From positions 1-64,000 of the forward strand of contig JADYUK010000002.1 of assembly GCA_021531755.1 (NCBI GenBank): a DNA stretch of 64,000 nt, written 5' to 3'. Made by a program: the position numbers and the translations under genes. How positions within the stretch are numbered: position 1 is the first letter of the stretch; each line of letters begins with the position of its first letter. Shown here piece by piece: positions 27,963-37,176 of the stretch. The notes below the pieces were generated by a model. It was given only the letters and a program-made list of their open reading frames with translations. It was not told the origin of the DNA and ran no database searches. Source of the stretch: Hoylesella loescheii (GTDB taxonomy: Bacteria; Bacteroidota; Bacteroidia; Bacteroidales; Bacteroidaceae).

Positions 27963-30900
27963 ATGAGCAATAAACATAATAACAGCTGCATGGCCAAACT
28001 CTTCACACTCGTGATGCTTGCCATGCTTCTCGCCCCCTCAGCGCTCCTCGCACAGACACAGCAGGTGAAGGGCACTGTGCTCGATGAGAACGGAGAACCA
28101 GTCATTGGCGCCTCTGTCATCATCGTAGGCTCAAAAGGACAAGGTACAGTGACCGACCTAGACGGAAACTATACCGTCAGCGTACCTAAGGGAGCAAAAG
28201 TGAAAATAACATACATCGGTTACAAACCACAGGAGGTGGAGGCCGGACAGACCATAAAGCTGCTCCCAGCTGACACTTCTCTCAACGAGGTCGTTGTCGT
28301 CGGCTACGGCTCACAGAAGAAGGCACACCTCACAGGCTCCATCGCCACAGTGCCGATGGACGAGATTCAGGACCTCGCAAGTGGCGGACTCGCGTCCACT
28401 CTCTCAGGTCTTGTCAATGGTGTCTCTGTCTCTGGAGGCGAGAGCCGCCCGGGAGAGAACGCCACAATAAAGATTCGTGACACCAACTCCCTCGGAGATG
28501 TCGGTGTGACATCACAGGAACCGCTCTACGTCATCGACGGATATATCTATCCTAACGACGTGAAGACAGGCAACACATCAGAGAACCTCGGCGCCACAGC
28601 CTTCAACAACCTCGACCCCTCAGAGGTGGAGTCAATCTCTGTACTGAAGGATGCCGCAGCCGCCGTCTATGGCGCACGTGCCGCCAACGGCGTCATCCTC
28701 GTCACCACGAAGAAAGGAAAGATGGGAGCACCACGCATATCCTACAGCGGAACATTCGGCCTGACAGACGAGGTGGCACGCCCCAAGATGCTCAGCTCCT
28801 ATGACTATGGACGCCTCTACAACGCCGTGGCGACAGCCAACAACCAGAAGAGCGGCACCGTCCTGAAAGTCTCTGACCTCTTCCAGAATGACGAGCTGCA
28901 GAAAATGCGCTCGCTCAATTATGACCTCCTCGACGAGAACTGGAAGACAGCCTTCACAATGAAACACAGCGCCAACATCTCAGGAGCCACTGAGCGCGCC
29001 AACTATTTCGCCGGGATATCATACTTCACACAGGACGGTAACCTCGGGAAACTCGACTACAGCCGCTGGAACTACCGCGCCGGAGTTGACGTGAAGGTGA
29101 CAAAATGGCTGAAGGCGAACATCACCGTCAGCGGAGACAACGGCAAGAAGAACACCCCGCTCGTTAAGGTCGGAGGCTCGTCAAACGAGAAAGACTACAA
29201 CCTCCTGCTGACACGCCCACGCTATATACCAGAGTATGTCAACGGCATGCCTATCGCTGCCTACGGCATCACAAACAACCAGATTGCCACTGACCAGCTC
29301 TACTCCTTCTCAACACTCAGGGAGAACGGCGACTACAGCCGCACCGTAAACTCCAACCTCAATGTCAACGGAAGCATCGATGTCGACTTCGGAGCTATAT
29401 GGGAGCCTCTCAAGGGCCTCTCTGGACGTGTGACATACGCCAAGAGCATCAACACCGACAAGACAAACCAGTACGGCACAGACTATACGGTCTACTCGAT
29501 GAAGACACGGTATGGCAGCGGCTCACACCTCTATGATGATACCGGCATGTACTATGAGGGCGTCACTCTCGACGATATCCTCCTTGACAGCAACTATGTG
29601 CCGCTCAGCGTCTCAAACGGTTCACCATCTTTCCTCAGCCGTAACTCAACACGCACAGACAACTATCAGATAAACTTCACACTCAACTACTCACGCGACT
29701 TCGGCCAGCACCATATCGGCGGACTCTTCTCGATAGAGAAGTCAGAGGCAGAGTCAGAGTATCTCTACGGCATGGTCAGCGACCCTTACCCCTTCACAAC
29801 AGGACAGTCAAACTCTGCCGAGGGAAACACAAAGACCGTGACATTCACACGCTCAGAGTCAGGCACACTCTCTTACATCGGACGTATCAACTATGCCTAC
29901 TCCAACAAGTACCTCTTCGAGTTCCTCATGCGTGCCGATGCCTCTACCAAGTTCGCACCTGAGAACATGTGGGGCTACTTCCCATCAGCCAGCGCAGGAT
30001 GGGTCATCAGCGAGGAGCCTTGGATGCGCGATGTCAAGTGGGTTGACTATCTGAAGCTACGCGCGTCATTCGGTCTGACCGGACGTGACAACACCGCCGC
30101 ATGGCAGTGGATGCAGGTATATGCACAGGATGCCAACCGTGGTCCCGTCTTCGGTGAGGGCACAAACAACGAGACCGACAACCGTATCACAATCAACAAG
30201 ACCAACTCGGCTGTCAACCGTGGTGTCCACTGGGACAAGTCATACAAGTCAAACCTCGGTATCGACTTCAACACCCTCAACAGCCGCCTCTCTGTCAATA
30301 TCGACGCATACTACACATGGAACCGTGAGATGCTCCTGAATATCCAGAACTCTACCCCTACAACAATAGGCTCGCAGACAGCGGCGCTCAATGTAGGCGA
30401 GATGGACAACTACGGTATAGAGCTCGGCCTGACATGGAAGGACAAGATAGGCAAGGACTTCAAGTACCGCGTAGGCATCAATACCGGCTACTCAGACAAC
30501 AAGGTCCACTTCATGGACTTCGAGAACGAGTATCTCTACCGCCAGATACGCCCTGGCCACCGCTCTGATGTTGGTATATGGGGTATGGAATGTCTCGGCA
30601 TGTTCCGCACATACCAGGACATAGAGGAGTACTTCGACAAGTATGGCATAACATCATACATGGGAATGACCAAGGACAAGGTGCGTCCGGGAATGCTCAT
30701 ATACAAGGATGTACGCGGCTCACAGCAGGAAGACGGCACATATGCCGGTCCTGACGGCATCGTGGATAATGATAATGACCAGGTGCAGCTCTCCAAGCGC
30801 TCAAGCAATCCTTATGGCTTCACCATGAACCTCGGAGCCGACTATAAGGGATTCTCCATCACAGCACAGCTCTCCGCAAGCTGGGGCGCCTACAGCTTCG

Positions 30901-31325
30901 TGCCATCGTCGGCCCTCAAGGCCGGGACATATGGCATAGAGATGACAAACATGCCTTCTTTCTGGAATGTCGACAATATGTACTCTTACGAGACAGTCTA
31001 TGACGAGGCAGGCAATGTGCTCACACAGGCTAACCGCGGTGCGAAGTATCCTAACCTCGCTTACTCATCAGTGAACGCTGTGACATCTTCTTTCTGGCGC
31101 ATAAGTGGCACACGCGTGCAGCTCAACCGCCTCACACTCGCATATACCATCCCGTCAGAGATAGTGAAGAAGATAGGAATACAGTCTTGCCGCATCAATG
31201 TGACAGGACAGAACCTCATAAGCTTCTATAATCCTTACCCAGACCATTTCATAAGCACCATGACAGGATACGGAAGCTATCCTACACTGCGCAAGTGGAC
31301 TATCGGTATCAATCTCGGATTCTAA
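27963..31325 (+). CDS. SusC-type TonB-dependent outer-membrane transporter
   Basis: 1120 residues with a signal peptide ending at LLAQT. A carboxypeptidase-regulatory-like domain (VKGTVLDENGEPVIGASV... YIGYKPQEV) precedes the SusC hallmark LNEVVVVGYGSQKK, then the plug (DPSEVESISVLKDAAAAVYGARAANG, abbreviated here by its start and end) and a long beta-barrel ending in GINLGF. It imports oligosaccharides, here presumably pectin fragments, with the SusD partner encoded 17 bp downstream and energy from TonB-ExbBD. Two alternative in-frame ATGs (27963 and 27990) are possible; the first has the better upstream context. Confidence 0.96.
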   Translation: MSNKHNNSCMAKLFTLVMLAMLLAPSALLAQTQQVKGTVLDENGEPVIGASVIIVGSKGQGTVTDLDGNYTVSVPKGAKVKITYIGYKPQEVEAGQTIKLLPADTSLNEVVVVGYGSQKKAHLTGSIATVPMDEIQDLASGGLASTLSGLVNGVSVSGGESRPGENATIKIRDTNSLGDVGVTSQEPLYVIDGYIYPNDVKTGNTSENLGATAFNNLDPSEVESISVLKDAAAAVYGARAANGVILVTTKKGKMGAPRISYSGTFGLTDEVARPKMLSSYDYGRLYNAVATANNQKSGTVLKVSDLFQNDELQKMRSLNYDLLDENWKTAFTMKHSANISGATERANYFAGISYFTQDGNLGKLDYSRWNYRAGVDVKVTKWLKANITVSGDNGKKNTPLVKVGGSSNEKDYNLLLTRPRYIPEYVNGMPIAAYGITNNQIATDQLYSFSTLRENGDYSRTVNSNLNVNGSIDVDFGAIWEPLKGLSGRVTYAKSINTDKTNQYGTDYTVYSMKTRYGSGSHLYDDTGMYYEGVTLDDILLDSNYVPLSVSNGSPSFLSRNSTRTDNYQINFTLNYSRDFGQHHIGGLFSIEKSEAESEYLYGMVSDPYPFTTGQSNSAEGNTKTVTFTRSESGTLSYIGRINYAYSNKYLFEFLMRADASTKFAPENMWGYFPSASAGWVISEEPWMRDVKWVDYLKLRASFGLTGRDNTAAWQWMQVYAQDANRGPVFGEGTNNETDNRITINKTNSAVNRGVHWDKSYKSNLGIDFNTLNSRLSVNIDAYYTWNREMLLNIQNSTPTTIGSQTAALNVGEMDNYGIELGLTWKDKIGKDFKYRVGINTGYSDNKVHFMDFENEYLYRQIRPGHRSDVGIWGMECLGMFRTYQDIEEYFDKYGITSYMGMTKDKVRPGMLIYKDVRGSQQEDGTYAGPDGIVDNDNDQVQLSKRSSNPYGFTMNLGADYKGFSITAQLSASWGAYSFVPSSALKAGTYGIEMTNMPSFWNVDNMYSYETVYDEAGNVLTQANRGAKYPNLAYSSVNAVTSSFWRISGTRVQLNRLTLAYTIPSEIVKKIGIQSCRINVTGQNLISFYNPYPDHFISTMTGYGSYPTLRKWTIGINLGF

Positions 31326-31341
31326 TAAGACCAAGGAAAAA

Positions 31342-33540
31342 ATGAATATGAATATAATGAATAAAGTGGGACTCGCCGCCATGGCTGTGCTCACAATGGC
31401 TTCTTGCAGCGACACCTTCCTTGAGGAAAAGAAAAACTATGACAACGTCAACACCGGCATCTACGACTACTATGAGGGAGCCAGCCGGCGTGTCAGCGAT
31501 GTCTATTCATGGTGCCTGCCAGACCCTACTTCTAACGCCAACTGGAAGTATAACTGTACAGGAAACGCCGACGACCAGTCAAAGTCGACTGAGGAATACG
31601 CAGGTTTCTCGCTCTTCGTGCATCCTGATAATGAGATGATGGTTGTCAACGGAGCCGCTGCTGTGCCTGACTATTTCCATAACCAGTCAAACAATATACA
31701 GGCAAGCGTATGGGGACGCATACGCAATATCAACGATGTCATCAAGGGCATAACAAACGGAAGCCTGTCACAGGACGAGAAGGACGAGCTGCTCGGACAG
31801 GTATACTTCTTCCGCGCATGGTGTTATTACCAGATGGTGAAATGGTATGGCGGTGTGCCTATCGTCGATGATGTGCTTGAGCCGATAGCCGAGAACTCAA
31901 CGCCACGCTCGTCGGCAAAGGCAAGCGTGGATTTCATCATCAACGACCTCAACACATCGGCTGAGCTCCTGAAGAAGGCTACAGCAAACGGCGGATGGAG
32001 CGCAAGCAACTGGGGACGTGTCACATCAGGCACCGCTCTCGCACTGAAGGGACGTGTGCTGCTCCTCTGGGCATCACCTCTCTTCAACCGTGCCAACGAT
32101 GAGAGCCGCTGGAAGAATGCCTATGACGAGATGAAACGTGACCTCAGCGTCATCAACAGCTGCGGACACAGCCTCTATATGGGCGAAGGCAACGAGATGA
32201 ATGGCTCGGCATTCGCAAAGGTGTTCACACAGACACGATGCTGTGAGGATGTCTTCGTCACGCTCTACAATACCATACAGAGCGGCGACAGCCAGAAGAA
32301 TAACCCATGGGAGCGTGGCATACGCCCGAAGAACGCTACGGGCAGCGGACTGAACGCATCGGCGATGATTGTCGACCTCTTCCCTATGGCCGACGGAAAG
32401 ATACCCGCATCATGCGAGGCTTACTCTTCTCTGCCTAAATCGTCTGTCAACTATGAGGCTGACTTCCCCTTCATGAACCGTGACCCACGATTCTATCGCA
32501 CATTCGCATTCCCTGGAGTGCGCTGGGCTTTCGATGGCGACGCGACAATGCAGAACCCTGAGAACCCTTCATACAACAGCGGAAAAGACTATGAGCTATG
32601 GAACTACGCATGGTACCAGACAACAGAGGAGCGCGACAATATCAAGAACGGAGGATTCGGAGCTGACAACCTCGGCTCGAACAACAAGGGCATATATGTC
32701 CGCAAACGCTCTGACGACCTCGACCTCAACGCCTCTCCTCTCTACCAGAACTGGGCTGCCAGTGCTAACCAGAGCGGATTCCTCTATTCTGCTGCACCAT
32801 ACGTCGAGATACGCTATGCAGAGGTCCTGCTCAACCTTGCTGAGGCCGCTGCAGGTGCAGGACAGCTCGAAGAGGCCAAGAGCCTACTCATGCAGATACG
32901 ACAGAGAGCGGGCTACACAGGCGACTGTGGTCTCGATGGCATCACAGCAAGCCAGCAGACATGTATGGCCGCTGTACTCTACGAGCGACAGATAGAGCTG
33001 GCTTACGAGGGAAAACGCTTCGACGATATGCGCCGCTGGCTCCTCTTCGATGGCGGTGCCAACTTCTCAGAGATAGAGGGCGCGCCCGCATCATGGAAAC
33101 TCACAGGATGGGGTGGCAACACATGTACATGGCTTGGATTCAAACCTTTCAACGGACAGAGACGTGAGAATATGGAGTTCCGCGTCAGCAACGACTGGAA
33201 CGACGGTCTCGGATACGGCACAGGAACGACCGTCGCCTCTGACCCTATAACAGGCGACGGAGAGGAACGCTGCAAAGCCATCGACCTGAGGAAAGACCTC
33301 GCTGAGCAGCAGGAGACTCTTAAGGCATGGTATCAGGACCACCTCGTGCGCAAGACACGTGCCGGAGACTCTTATGACTCTAACCAGGCACAGATGTATA
33401 TGCACTTCTGGGCTAAGTACTACTTCCTGGGATTGAGCTCTGGAGCCCTGAACTCAGACCCTAACCTGCAGCAGACCATTGGCTGGCAGGATACTAACCG
33501 CAGCAATGCAAACGGAACATTCGACCCGCTTGCCGAGTGA
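31342..33540 (+). CDS. SusD/RagB-type surface glycan-binding lipoprotein
   Basis: 732 residues with the lipobox MASCSDTF (Cys about residue 22). The helical SusD core is shown by LLGQVYFFRAWCYYQMVKWYGG, the LRQRAGY-type motif MQIRQRAGY and the helical stretch LYERQIELAYEGKRFDDMRRW. It forms the lid of the SusC transporter and captures glycan at the cell surface. It is longer than most SusD proteins (about 500-650), with extra loops in the last third. It ends the lipoprotein-susC-susD unit and is followed by strong hairpins. Confidence 0.95.
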   Translation: MNMNIMNKVGLAAMAVLTMASCSDTFLEEKKNYDNVNTGIYDYYEGASRRVSDVYSWCLPDPTSNANWKYNCTGNADDQSKSTEEYAGFSLFVHPDNEMMVVNGAAAVPDYFHNQSNNIQASVWGRIRNINDVIKGITNGSLSQDEKDELLGQVYFFRAWCYYQMVKWYGGVPIVDDVLEPIAENSTPRSSAKASVDFIINDLNTSAELLKKATANGGWSASNWGRVTSGTALALKGRVLLLWASPLFNRANDESRWKNAYDEMKRDLSVINSCGHSLYMGEGNEMNGSAFAKVFTQTRCCEDVFVTLYNTIQSGDSQKNNPWERGIRPKNATGSGLNASAMIVDLFPMADGKIPASCEAYSSLPKSSVNYEADFPFMNRDPRFYRTFAFPGVRWAFDGDATMQNPENPSYNSGKDYELWNYAWYQTTEERDNIKNGGFGADNLGSNNKGIYVRKRSDDLDLNASPLYQNWAASANQSGFLYSAAPYVEIRYAEVLLNLAEAAAGAGQLEEAKSLLMQIRQRAGYTGDCGLDGITASQQTCMAAVLYERQIELAYEGKRFDDMRRWLLFDGGANFSEIEGAPASWKLTGWGGNTCTWLGFKPFNGQRRENMEFRVSNDWNDGLGYGTGTTVASDPITGDGEERCKAIDLRKDLAEQQETLKAWYQDHLVRKTRAGDSYDSNQAQMYMHFWAKYYFLGLSSGALNSDPNLQQTIGWQDTNRSNANGTFDPLAE

Positions 33541-33548
33541 TGAGCCCT

Positions 33549-33684
33549 CCACATCATGATAGGACGGATAATGCCCCGTCATGATGTGGAAACCTAAAGG
33601 TAAAGACATGAGATGTACAGCGGTGCAATTATCTGGGATGACTTTTCTGAATACTCGGATACTGCACAGCTGTACTTCTTTTTT
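33549..33684 (+). terminator. Two hairpins ending the SusC/SusD operon
   Basis: The first has perfect 11-bp arms CCACATCATGA/TCATGATGTGG (33549-33559 and 33589-33599). The second spans 33615-33675, with arms GTACAGCGGTGCA/TGCACAGCTGTAC extended by weaker pairing, and is followed by TTCTTTTTT (33676-33684). The second has the form of an intrinsic terminator. Confidence 0.7.
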
Positions 33685-33726
33685 ATGATGCACACCTGCT
33701 TATTAAGATTATTTATACCATAGTTC

Positions 33727-33757
33727 TTGTTTTTTCTGCCGTAAATCATTATCTTTG
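33727..33757 (+). promoter_or_regulatory. Promoter of the 482-residue secreted protein gene
   Basis: TTG (33727-33729), a 20-nt spacer and TATCTTTG (33750-33757). The leader to the ATG at 33827 is about 63 nt. It lies directly after the terminator, so this gene forms its own unit. Confidence 0.65.
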
Positions 33758-33826
33758 CAACAGATTTTATAATGATTGTACAGCGAACAAGTACTTACAA
33801 CTAATAACAAAAAACATTCTACGTCT

Positions 33827-35275
33827 ATGAAGAAAATTCTACTCTCTGCGGTTATGCTGCTTGCAGCAGTGACATCTGCCTTTGCAGACAAGACCGTGAC
33901 ATTGGATTTGACAAAACCTGCCAATTTCGGCTATGCTGTCCCTGAAGCTGGTAGTGCAACACCTCTTGAGGTGGGACAGAAAGTCACTCAGGACGAAGTG
34001 ACTATCACAGTAGCAAAGAACGGTGATACTCCAGTACGATTCTGGAGTACCGATGGCGCTATTACATTCCGTCTCGCATCTGGCTGCTCGGTCGATATCG
34101 AGGCTGGTGGTGCAAACATCAAGAAGATTGAGCTTACGGGAAACTATATCGGGGCAACCAATATCGACGCTGCTCCAGGCACTTTCACAGACGCTCTTTG
34201 GGAAGGCTCTGCCCCAAAGGTCACATTCACACGTAAGGCAAAGACAGTGCAGATTACCACTATGACAGTCACATATGAGGCTGCGGAGACTGGTGGTGGC
34301 TCAGTAGAGTCATATAAAGCCTGCTCTACAGAGATTACTGACTGGAAGGCAGAGGTAAACGATGAGGGAAAGACGGTATATTCTTGCACTCCTGTCACAA
34401 CAGCTGCTGATGTCTTCGCCAGCGCTACTATAGCCGACGGAAAGTCTATCGTCAACTTCAGCACTACGAATATGGACGTTGTCGCTGTAGGTGGTGCCAA
34501 TCCTGATGACGTACAGGGAGAGCCTGGAGGTACATTCCCTGGATGGAAGGGATGGAAAGAGGTGAAGTGGGAAGTGAAGAACCAGAACCTCGACGACAAG
34601 AAGACTGAATATTTCGACTATATCCTCGGAACCGGTAACCCATACGTTGCTCTCGATGCGGAGGAAGTGACTACTGACGGTGTTGGTACAGGCATGTGGC
34701 GCGGTCTCTACACATTCTATGAGGCTGACGGCAGCAATGGAATGCCTATCAACGGTCTCTACTACAAGTTCTCACCAAAGGCTGACGGAACAGTGAAGGT
34801 GCGTGTATTCTCTAACAAGGGCAACCGTAACACTTACGTTGTCGACGAGGCTACAAAGACTCCTATCGCTTACAAGGTAGAGGGCTACATAAACGGTCAG
34901 AACGAGACTCTTGACGATGGCACATCACGCAAGAAATATCTCTCTGCAGAGGAGATACAGGAGATACACAACTCTACGAAGGTTGTCGACGGTGTTGACA
35001 CTGCTCCTTATGTCATAGCAGATGGCAACCAGAACTTCTGGGGCTATCTCACATTCAATGTGAAGGCAGGCGGATGCTACTGGCTCTTCCAGCACTCTTC
35101 ACAGATTGGTTTCGGCGGTTATGAGTTCACAACAGGCGGCTCAACAGGCATTGAGGAGATTCCTGCCGCTATAATCCAGAAGAATGACAACCGCATCTAC
35201 AACATCTCTGGCCAGCAGGTGAACGGTAGCTATCGTGGCATCGTCATCAAGAATGGCAAGAAGTATGTGAAATAA
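33827..35275 (+). CDS. Secreted protein of unknown function with sorting-like C-terminal tail
   Basis: About 482 residues from the ATG at 33827 (signal MKKILLSAVMLLAAVTSAFA); the frame is open from 33776 but that part has no signal. Two beta-rich segments (about 20-150 and 200-440) are visible, and no catalytic motif is recognised. The end, IYNISGQQVNGSYRGIVIKN followed by GKKYVK, is the short tail common on Prevotella secreted proteins and resembles type IX secretion sorting domains. The flanking SusD and GH28 genes suggest a role in pectin binding or cleavage at the surface (inference). It is flanked by its own promoter and a terminator-like hairpin. Confidence 0.7.
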   Translation: MKKILLSAVMLLAAVTSAFADKTVTLDLTKPANFGYAVPEAGSATPLEVGQKVTQDEVTITVAKNGDTPVRFWSTDGAITFRLASGCSVDIEAGGANIKKIELTGNYIGATNIDAAPGTFTDALWEGSAPKVTFTRKAKTVQITTMTVTYEAAETGGGSVESYKACSTEITDWKAEVNDEGKTVYSCTPVTTAADVFASATIADGKSIVNFSTTNMDVVAVGGANPDDVQGEPGGTFPGWKGWKEVKWEVKNQNLDDKKTEYFDYILGTGNPYVALDAEEVTTDGVGTGMWRGLYTFYEADGSNGMPINGLYYKFSPKADGTVKVRVFSNKGNRNTYVVDEATKTPIAYKVEGYINGQNETLDDGTSRKKYLSAEEIQEIHNSTKVVDGVDTAPYVIADGNQNFWGYLTFNVKAGGCYWLFQHSSQIGFGGYEFTTGGSTGIEEIPAAIIQKNDNRIYNISGQQVNGSYRGIVIKNGKKYVK

Positions 35276-35296
35276 AGGCTGCTTGATTATTGTTTG

Positions 35297-35332
35297 TTAT
35301 GGTGGGAGGAGGTGTTCTCCTTCCACCATAAT
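35297..35332 (+). terminator. Hairpin after the secreted protein gene
   Basis: Arms TTATGGTGGGAGGAG and CTCCTTCCACCATAA, with a five-nt loop, pair except for one G-T position. A weak AT-rich tail follows instead of a clean T-run. Confidence 0.55.
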
Positions 35333-35425
35333 ATTATAGATAAGTTTCCAGCCATGCCACTTTATGGTGTCTCTTTCTATTGTCTAACAGAGTCTCCGTA
35401 GCTCTATCATCATTTGTTTTCCCGC

Positions 35426-36817
35426 ATGCATTACATTGTTCTAATACTATTGGCATTGTCTCTCCCATGCTGTGCCTATGCACAAGATGTAAACACTCTT
35501 ATGCCTAAGGACATTGAACCCATTACCGCTCCGTTTGACATGCCACGGCTTCAGCGTCCGGTCTTCCCGCAACGTTCGCTCACTATACGCCGCAGCAGCG
35601 ACATACAGAAGCAGATTGACCGCCTCGCAAAGCGCGGAGGAGGAACTGTCGTCATACCCAAAGGAAAATGGCTCACCGGCCGCATCACCCTGAAGAGCAA
35701 TATCTGCCTTCAGATTGACGAGGGTGCTGAGCTGCATTTCTCGGGCGATGTCAAAGACTATCTCCCAGCTGTTGCCTGCCGTAATGAGGGCGTGGATATC
35801 TATGGCCCAGGTGCGATGATATATGCTGACGGGGCGGAGAATATCGCTGTCACAGGAAAAGGGAAGCTTGTAGCACCACAACGTGATTGCGAGATGCTCG
35901 ATATAACAATGGCGGGCATCCCTGATGCAGTACAGGATATCCCTCTTGCCAGCCGTCTCTTCGACGGGAGCAAGCCTCGCGAGGCTTTCGGTTTCCCGCT
36001 GATGGAGGGAAAACCTAAGCAGAACAGCAACGGACGCTATTATGGCACGTTATGCCTGCCTGTCTTCTTCGGCCCGATAAACTGCCGCAATGTCCTCGTT
36101 GAGGGTGTGACGTTCGAGGGCTCGATATTCTGGAACATCGTGCCGGTATATTGTGAGAACATCATCATACGTGGTGTCACAGTCGCAAGCCACGGTATAG
36201 CACGCACCGATGGTATAGACATAGACTCCTCGCGCAATGCCTTGATAGAGTATACCACACTCGACTGTGGGGATGACTGCTTCACGCTGAAGGCCGGACG
36301 AGGTGTGGACGGACTGGCTAAGGCCCGCCCGACGGAGAATGTCGTCATACGCCATTGCCATGCGAAACGTGGAGCCGGCGGACTGACCGTGGGCTCTGAG
36401 ACGGCCGCCGGAATAAGGAATGTCTATATGCATGATGTCTCTATCGACGAGTCGTCGTATGGCATATACTTCAAGACACGACGCCCAAGAGGTGGCGGAG
36501 GCGAGAATCTATACTTCGAACGTATCACTATGAAGAATCCTAAACGCCGTGCCGTTTATTGGGATATGCTCGGCTCAGCGACATATGTAGGCAAACTTGC
36601 CGAGAGATACAATCGTGACAATGACCCGAGACTGACACCTTACTTCCGGAATATCCACTTCAAGGATATTACTGTCGAGCACACCAAGGAGTTTGTCAAG
36701 GCTATCGGACTGCCTGAGTCTCCGATAGAGGATGTCACATTTGAGGGAGTCTCTTCTCCCGACAGCCACAGCGTCACGCTGCAGGATGTCGGCCGGTTCT
36801 CCGTCAGCTGGCGTTAA
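35426..36817 (+). CDS. Secreted GH28 polygalacturonase-family hydrolase
   Basis: About 463 residues with signal peptide MHYIVLILLALSLPCCAYAQ (ATG at 35426; an in-frame ATG at 35414 adds four residues). The right-handed beta-helix carries the catalytic aspartates in RTDGIDID and CGDDCFTL. The usual G-H-G motif reads GAGGLTVGSE and the usual R-I-K motif reads YFKTRR. Loss of the His is a feature of rhamnogalacturonan-type rather than plain polygalacturonase-type GH28 members, so a rhamnogalacturonan or modified galacturonan substrate is plausible. Its last codons and TAA are duplicated in the following 76-bp array. Confidence 0.86.
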   Translation: MHYIVLILLALSLPCCAYAQDVNTLMPKDIEPITAPFDMPRLQRPVFPQRSLTIRRSSDIQKQIDRLAKRGGGTVVIPKGKWLTGRITLKSNICLQIDEGAELHFSGDVKDYLPAVACRNEGVDIYGPGAMIYADGAENIAVTGKGKLVAPQRDCEMLDITMAGIPDAVQDIPLASRLFDGSKPREAFGFPLMEGKPKQNSNGRYYGTLCLPVFFGPINCRNVLVEGVTFEGSIFWNIVPVYCENIIIRGVTVASHGIARTDGIDIDSSRNALIEYTTLDCGDDCFTLKAGRGVDGLAKARPTENVVIRHCHAKRGAGGLTVGSETAAGIRNVYMHDVSIDESSYGIYFKTRRPRGGGGENLYFERITMKNPKRRAVYWDMLGSATYVGKLAERYNRDNDPRLTPYFRNIHFKDITVEHTKEFVKAIGLPESPIEDVTFEGVSSPDSHSVTLQDVGRFSVSWR

Positions 36818-36818
36818 G

Positions 36819-37045
36819 CCTTCTTCCTCCTTGCAAGGCATAGCCCAAGCAAGCTCGGTCTCTGCTCTTGCTTCGTTCGTCAGTTGGCGTTAAGCCTTCT
36901 TCCTCCTTGCAAGGCATAGCCCAAGCAAGCTCGGTCTCTGCTCTTGCTTCGTTCGTCAGTTGATTCTCGTCTTCTTCCGTCACGACTCGGGATAGTCTGG
37001 GCAAGCTCAGCCTCTCCTCTCGCTGTTCCGTCAGTTGAAGTTAAG
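36819..37045. repeat. ~76-bp tandem repeat after the GH28 gene, 3 copies
   Basis: Units start at 36819, 36895 and about 36970; the third is diverged. Each holds a CTTCTTCC start, a GGCATAGCC or GGGATAGTC block, a GCAAGCTC core and a CGTCAGTTG end. The junction CAGCTGGCGTTAAGCC at the GH28 stop recurs as CAGTTGGCGTTAAGCC between units, so the last codons (S-W-R-stop) are part of the repeat. The unit is clearly related to the array at 1-228. The rest of the gap to 37176 shows nothing recognisable. Confidence 0.9.
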
Positions 37046-37176
37046 TAGCTACGTGACACTAAGGCTCGGCAGAGTAGTCTCAGAGCTTTGTGTCTGCTGG
37101 ACGGTACAGCGGACAACACATGGACTGAATCTTAGAATCATTAATAATAGTATATTACAATACCAAACCACATACT

